Assembly: GCF_000143415.4 (NCBI RefSeq)
Contig: NW_003314347.1
Coordinates: 705,438-769,437, forward strand
Direction of reading: 5' to 3'
Length of the DNA stretch: 64,000 nt
Source of the DNA: Selaginella moellendorffii
Lineage: Eukaryota; Streptophyta; Lycopodiopsida; Selaginellales; Selaginellaceae
Both the position numbers and the translations under genes were made by a program. The notes below the pieces were generated by a model. That model searched no databases and had not been told where the DNA came from. It saw nothing but the letters and a program-made list of their open reading frames with translations. Every line of letters starts with the position of its first letter. Position 1 is the stretch's first letter. Below, in pieces: positions 59,679 to 64,000 of this stretch.

Positions 59679-60272
59679 CTATTCTACTTTGGGGGCTCTT
59701 TCCTCCTTGGCGAGGTAGCGAAGGGCTAGAGCGAAGCACAGGATGAAGAAAGGGACGACGAATTGGAGCACCTTGATGAGGAGATCGCTACGATCCGGCA
59801 CCGATGGGGCCGCTTGAGTCGAAGATCCCGAGTAGGAGTACGATGGCTTGCTGGGAAATGTGGACGCGTTCGCTCTCCCGATCACGTATTCCTTCATCAT
59901 CGCTCGCGCGCTGTTGCTGTGGCCGACGTTCTCGAAATCATCCGTGGCATCCTTGCCTAGAAAGGACGAAGAACATCGAATCAAATCCCAAGAAGAAGAA
60001 GAAAAAAAAAGAGGAACAAGATCTGGACCTGTCGATGCGATAATCACCTCATCTCCGCCGGGATGATCCAGCAGGAACTTCGTCACATCGTAGACCTGAA
60101 GATCAATCAATTCAAGAGCGAAGGGAGGGGCAAGTCAATCCAAGCGAACAAATCTCTCCACCTTGCCATCGACAACGATCCAGCAATCGTCCCTGGTGGA
60201 GTGCTGCAACACATCCTCCAATGTGTAGAGCGCCGTCTCCAACTCCCCCGCGCCGGAGAAGCTCTCGCCCAT
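59679..60272 (-). CDS. CB5: Cytochrome b5, tail-anchored
   Basis: Three exons: 60272-60162, 60095-60029 and 59956-59679; 151 residues. [20 protein letters not shown] opens the haem domain. [18 protein letters not shown] carries the first haem-ligand His in HPGG, and [14 protein letters not shown] carries the second. A Ser-rich linker leads to one C-terminal membrane segment ([20 protein letters not shown]) and a charged tail. Such proteins sit in the ER or outer mitochondrial membrane and pass electrons to desaturases, hydroxylases and P450s. The start ATG was chosen because it gives the usual short N-terminus; a longer upstream frame has no family likeness. Confidence 0.93.
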
Positions 60273-60880
60273 AGTTTCGCCAAAGAAAACAAAGAACCCT
60301 AATTCTGGGAGAATATGCTTAGCGGGCGATCGCTGTATATCTCCGGTGGGATACGCCGTAGCGCCCGGGCGATCTCCCGCGAGGGAGGGGGAGCGTAGCT
60401 GGGGTTTTGGCATTCGCCATAGCCCGCCATACCGGCATTGGCGGGCAGTGCGAGTGATTTTCACGCTCTCGATGGAGACGATCGCCGATGCTCCAGGGCA
60501 GCGCAATTGCTAAGGCCGTGTGATGAGAGGATCGATCGTCGCGCTGCCATCGCTACCGCTGCTGCTCGACGAATTGGGGTTTGCGACAATGCGCGCCGGT
60601 GATCGCTGGAGCGGGAATCTCGCCCGGCGCTGGCGATTTCGGGGCAGAGTAGCCGGGCGGCGGCCAATGCGGGAGCTCCGGCTAGGTTTGTCCGCCCTCT
60701 CCCAGCTCCAAATCTCTCGCAGCTCCATCGCTACGTCGCAACCCTAGTGGGATCGTCTCTAGGGTTTAGTCGCGCTCGGGCACGCACAGCGTAGGTTTCT
60801 GGGCAGATCATAGATTACAATTGGGGGAGAGGAAGAAGATCATCGCAGTAGCATTGGACAGGTGATGGGATTTGTATGAG
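60273..60880. other. Divergent promoter of CB5 and ADA1
   Basis: About 600 bases between two genes transcribed away from each other. It is GC-rich near the CB5 side. The self-complementary GCCAATGCCGGTATGGCGGGC-like palindromic element is near 60,410-60,450. AACCCTAG and AGGGTTTAG telo-box-like motifs lie near 60,740-60,770. Confidence 0.5.
60865..60879 (+). promoter_or_regulatory. Minimal upstream ORF before ADA1
   Basis: ATGGGATTTGTATGA encodes MGFV and stops, with its stop one base before the main ATG at 60881. Reinitiation after such a short uORF could lower translation. Confidence 0.6.
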
Positions 60881-62290
60881 ATGCCAGCGTCTCAGCCAGC
60901 CGCCGCGCGTATCAACTTACAGGAGCTCAAAGCCCGGCTCTCCAAGATCCTGGGACCGGACAAGGAGAGCCAATACTTTAGCATTTTTTCCAGATTTTTG
61001 AGCCACCGGCTGAGCAAGACCGAGCTCGACCGCCAAGTCGTGCTCGCCATCGGCAAGGAGAACGTAGCTCTCCACAACCAGCTGGTGCGAGCGATCCTCT
61101 ACAATGCCGCGGTGTGCTCCCCCCAGGCGCCGCTCCCGCCGCTGCCCGCCGCCGCCGCCGCGATCCTCACGTCGCCTCGTAAGAACAGGACGGGGATCCG
61201 CAAGGCAAAGGAGACCTTGAAGCGTCCGCGTCTCGTTCCCGGCCACCACCTCGACAAAGCTTCGCCGAGAGAGGACGGCGCCGCCGCCGCGATCACCACC
61301 ACCACCACCTCTCCTCTCTCCGCGGAAGAGGCGGCGGCGGCGGACGAGCAGCAGCAAGAGTGTACATTATGGAACGCCTGGTCGGTGCGAGCGCCGCTAG
61401 GGACACCGTTTTGCGTGGGAAGTGTGGGATCGGCCCAGCGAGCGGCGGTGTTGAAGCGGCCGCCACACCACCATCACCACCACCACCACCACCACCACCA
61501 CCTTACACATTCTTTAGTAGGGGATAGTATAGAGGACGAGTGCCTGGAAGCAAGCGATCTGCCAGATGGAGATGGCATGCGGCGACGCATGGAAGAAGTC
61601 GCTATAGTGGAGCAGGGACTACAGGGGGTGAGCCACGAGTGCGGGCATGTACTCAACCAGGCGCTCGACGTTTACCTCAAGCGGATCATCGGAGCTTCCG
61701 TGGAGTTTGTACAGTCGAGGAGGAAAGATGGAGGAGACAAGCAGCAGCATGGATTCCAGAGCTCAACGTCGTCGGTAGCGGCGGCACTGAATGGTGTGGT
61801 TTGGGGTGGATCTTCGCACCACCTCTTGCAAGGCCCGGCAGGAGTGGTGGAGTCGAAACAGCTTGTTGGTGGTGCTGGTGCTGGTGCTGGTGCTGCCGCT
61901 GCTGGGCAGATCTCGGCGTTGGATTTCAAGGTGGCGATGGAGGCCAACCCGCAGCTGCTGGGAGAGAACCAGCCGCTTCACCTGGAGCGGATCATGCTGC
62001 GGGTGTTTGACGAGCAGGAGAAGCGAAACTTTCGTCGCCACCATGAGCAGCAGTTGCAACCATCGGCGCAGCTGCAACCATTGCCAGCATTGCAGCAACC
62101 GCAGTTACAACCATCACAGCATCAACATCAACATCAACAACAACACCAACACCACCATCACCAGCAGCAGCAGCAGCAGCACCATCACCACCTTCACCAC
62201 CACCACCATCATCAGCAGCAGGCACAACACCAGCATCAACAGGAGCTACAACACCAGCAGCAGCAGCAGCAGCAGCGACAAGTTTTGTAA
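60881..62290 (+). CDS. ADA1: SAGA complex subunit ADA1 (TADA1 / SAGA-Tad1 family)
   Basis: Intronless gene of 469 residues. The N-terminal domain (RINLQELKARLSKILGPDKE, FSRFLSHRLSKTELDRQVVL, GKENVALHNQLVRAILYNAA) is the SAGA-Tad1 signature. A central region, LQGVSHECGHVLNQALDVYL with KRIIGASVEFVQSRR, is the histone-fold-like part that pairs with TAF12. ISALDFKVAMEANPQLLGEN is conserved near the C-terminus. In SAGA it helps hold the module that includes the GCN5 acetylase, acting in nuclear transcription. Low-complexity insertions are unusually strong: a run of fourteen His near residue 200, Ala/Gly runs and a tail of Gln and His from about 390 to the end. The first ATG at 60881 is used; the upstream in-frame codons have none. 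Confidence 0.88.
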   Translation: MPASQPAAARINLQELKARLSKILGPDKESQYFSIFSRFLSHRLSKTELDRQVVLAIGKENVALHNQLVRAILYNAAVCSPQAPLPPLPAAAAAILTSPRKNRTGIRKAKETLKRPRLVPGHHLDKASPREDGAAAAITTTTTSPLSAEEAAAADEQQQECTLWNAWSVRAPLGTPFCVGSVGSAQRAAVLKRPPHHHHHHHHHHHHLTHSLVGDSIEDECLEASDLPDGDGMRRRMEEVAIVEQGLQGVSHECGHVLNQALDVYLKRIIGASVEFVQSRRKDGGDKQQHGFQSSTSSVAAALNGVVWGGSSHHLLQGPAGVVESKQLVGGAGAGAGAAAAGQISALDFKVAMEANPQLLGENQPLHLERIMLRVFDEQEKRNFRRHHEQQLQPSAQLQPLPALQQPQLQPSQHQHQHQQQHQHHHHQQQQQQHHHHLHHHHHHQQQAQHQHQQELQHQQQQQQQRQVL

Positions 62291-62465
62291 TAGTTCTCAA
62301 GCACAGGTTCTTGTGATTTCTACCTCTCTTCTCTCCTCCATCTTTTCTTCGTTTACTCCCCTCTCCCCCTGGGTTTACTCTCGTTGTGTATCAACACACA
62401 TTCCTTTTGGAGTTTGGAATGGGGAACCACTGTAGCAAAGCTTCTCTTTCTCTCTAATGACGGAA

Positions 62466-62509
62466 TTGACCATCGTTGACTTCCATGGGCGTTGACTTTG
62501 GTGTTGACT
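62466..62509 (+). promoter_or_regulatory. Cluster of four W-box-like motifs
   Basis: TTGACC at 62466 and TTGACT at 62476, 62492 and 62504 lie within 44 bases, all in one orientation, just ahead of the PPR start. WRKY factors bind TTGAC(C/T). The cluster may be in the leader rather than the promoter. Confidence 0.55.
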
Positions 62510-62512
62510 TTG

Positions 62513-64000
62513 ATGGACCGCAAGCAGTGTGTGGAGCTTGTGCGGTCTTGTAAGACTCTGTGCGAGGCAAAAAAAATCCATGCCCGGGTTACACTAGTGA
62601 CGGGCTGTGACGTTTTCGTCGCCAACAAGTTAGTTGAGATGTACGGCCGGTGCGGGAGCGCAAGCGATGCTAGGCGGGTGTTTGACGGGCTGCCGTACAA
62701 AGATTCCTTCTCTTGGAATCTCATGCTGACAGCATATGCTAGGAACGGGCATCTGCGGGAGGCAAAGCGGCTGTTTGACGTGATGGTTGAGAGGGACAAG
62801 ATCTCTTGGACGGTGATGTTGGTTTTGTTCTCCGAGAAGGGCTTGCTGATCGATGCGGCTGATTTGTTTTACAGAATGCCAGAATGGGATATTGTAGCGT
62901 GGAACTCGATGCTTTTAGCGCATGCCCATTACGGGCATCTAGAGGATGTTCTTCAAATCCTTTACGAAATGCCTGAATGGGGCGCGGTCTCCGTTAATGC
63001 GCTTCTTGTAGCTTACAAAAGCCACGGCTGTCTCGATAAGTGCTTTGAGATGTTCGATGCTCTGCCAGAAAGAGATTTGAAACTCTGGAGTGCGATGCAC
63101 TCGGCAATTGCCACGCTTGGGCATCCGGAACAAGTCTGGAACTTCTTTCATAAGATGCCCGAGTGGGACTTGGTATCTTCAACGACGATGCTGGCTTCTC
63201 TTTCTCAAACTGATAAGCTCCACAAAGCAAATAGAATCTTCCAAATGATGCCCCAGAAGAACATAATTTCATGGACAGCAATCATAAACGCCCACATCCG
63301 CAGTGGAGATTTGCACCAGGCAGCCACCTTGTATGAGTCAATGCCCGAGTGGGATTTGGAATCCTCCACAGCCATGATCACGGCATATGCTGAATACGGA
63401 GCCGTAGCACGGGCCAAATCCGTGTACGACAGCATGAAAGAAAGGAGCATGGCCTCGTGTACAGCCTTGTTATCTGCGTACAGTCATGCCGGGGATTTGG
63501 AAAATGCCGTGAGAGCGATGGATTGGATGCCGGAGCACGACCAAACATCGTCGCTAACAATGGTTCTGGCATTTGCCCGGTATGGGCATCTGGGCGATGC
63601 GCAAACGCTGTACGAACAGATTCCGGAACGGAATGTGGCGGCATCGACGGCCATGGTCGCTGCCTTTGTCTACGCTGGACACGTGGACGGTGCCAGACAG
63701 ACCTTTGACAGAATGCCTGAGGCGGACCTGGTCGCGTGGACGGCCATGATTGCAGCGTATGCCCAGAGTGGTCATTCGTCTAGCGCGATTGATCTTTACA
63801 ATGCAATGGTGATGGTGGAGTTCCCGGATGGAGTGAGCTTCCTGTCTCTTTTAATTGCTAAAACCCACGCAGGCAAGACACGGGAGGCAAGAGATTGCTT
63901 TGTCTCGATGGCATTTGATTATGGGATTGCTCCCACCAAGCAGCACTACTGCTGCGTGCTTGATCTCTTGGGCAGGAGTGGACGACTCGGAGAAGCGAGA
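62513..64000 (+). CDS. PPR protein, PLS class (3' end beyond the window)
   Basis: Open from ATG 62513 to the window edge, 496 codons, no stop. It opens with CVELVRSCKTLCEAKKIHAR and VANKLVEMYGRCGSASDARR, the usual beginning of plant PLS PPR proteins. About fourteen repeats follow at 31-residue spacing, many ending in the same MPEWD or MPE(R/H/A)(D/N) element, for example RMPEWDIVAWNSMLLAHAHY and SMPEWDLESSTAMITAYAEY. The last part (KQHYCCVLDLLGRSGRLGEA) is where the E domain would begin. The almost identical MPEWD blocks imply recent repeat duplication. Role: sequence-specific organelle RNA binding, probably editing. Confidence 0.92.
   Translation, partial: MDRKQCVELVRSCKTLCEAKKIHARVTLVTGCDVFVANKLVEMYGRCGSASDARRVFDGLPYKDSFSWNLMLTAYARNGHLREAKRLFDVMVERDKISWTVMLVLFSEKGLLIDAADLFYRMPEWDIVAWNSMLLAHAHYGHLEDVLQILYEMPEWGAVSVNALLVAYKSHGCLDKCFEMFDALPERDLKLWSAMHSAIATLGHPEQVWNFFHKMPEWDLVSSTTMLASLSQTDKLHKANRIFQMMPQKNIISWTAIINAHIRSGDLHQAATLYESMPEWDLESSTAMITAYAEYGAVARAKSVYDSMKERSMASCTALLSAYSHAGDLENAVRAMDWMPEHDQTSSLTMVLAFARYGHLGDAQTLYEQIPERNVAASTAMVAAFVYAGHVDGARQTFDRMPEADLVAWTAMIAAYAQSGHSSSAIDLYNAMVMVEFPDGVSFLSLLIAKTHAGKTREARDCFVSMAFDYGIAPTKQHYCCVLDLLGRSGRLGEAR

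Noticed and set aside
61540-62010. Long open frames overlapping ADA1 in other frames and strands
   Set aside because: They mirror the CAC/CAG and GGC repeats of ADA1, have biased composition and no domain; the ADA1 frame carries the conserved motifs.

Overview
The window looks like nuclear DNA of a land plant, most likely a lycophyte close to Selaginella moellendorffii; that is my inference. The evidence is plastid-targeted plant proteins (enoyl-ACP reductase, plastid MurE), large PPR proteins, very short introns (48-81 nt in the JmjC gene, every one GT-AG), a plant tRNA-Met(CAU) with its small intron, and GC-balanced gene islands separated by AT-rich, transposon-filled stretches.

Layout. 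1-6.7 kb: a minus-strand P-loop NTPase gene of Crinkler/RHS-like architecture with a duplicated exon, then an unrecognised multi-exon gene fragment. 6.7-10.5 kb: a PPR gene cut short in its E domain, then a small Helitron carrying a PPR fragment. 10.5-19.4 kb: AT-rich DNA with an intact tandem LEA_2 (WHy) gene, scrambled fragments of a JmjC gene, a decayed Gypsy element and an LEA_2 pseudogene. 19.4-26.1 kb: a 2OG-Fe(II) dioxygenase gene broken by a 14-bp tandem duplication, a dead Copia element interrupted by a TRIM with complete termini, and a second small Helitron carrying the end of RCL1 with its introns. 26.3-47.4 kb: the gene-rich core, holding a JmjN/JmjC/FYR histone demethylase, a nuclear coiled-coil protein, a GDSL lipase, tRNA-Met, enoyl-ACP reductase, a NAL1-type protease, casein kinase 1, plastid MurE and a decayed kinase-like gene. 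47.4-58.5 kb: an 11-kb Helitron with 5' TC, 3' hairpin and CTAG, an uninterrupted Rep/helicase ORF, an RPA-like gene and several captured host fragments. 58.5-64 kb: a weakly coding stretch, tail-anchored cytochrome b5, SAGA subunit ADA1, and the start of another PPR gene.

The host genes do not form one pathway. Two are plastid functions (ENR in fatty-acid synthesis, MurE), two are chromatin or transcription factors (JmjC, ADA1), and the PPR proteins are expected in organelle RNA processing. The unifying theme is gene-fragment traffic. Three Helitrons share terminal motifs and carry pieces of PPR, RCL1 and NYN-domain genes, and one host fragment occurs in three places inside two Helitrons. 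Independently, JmjC and LEA_2 pieces have been copied next to each other at two further sites.
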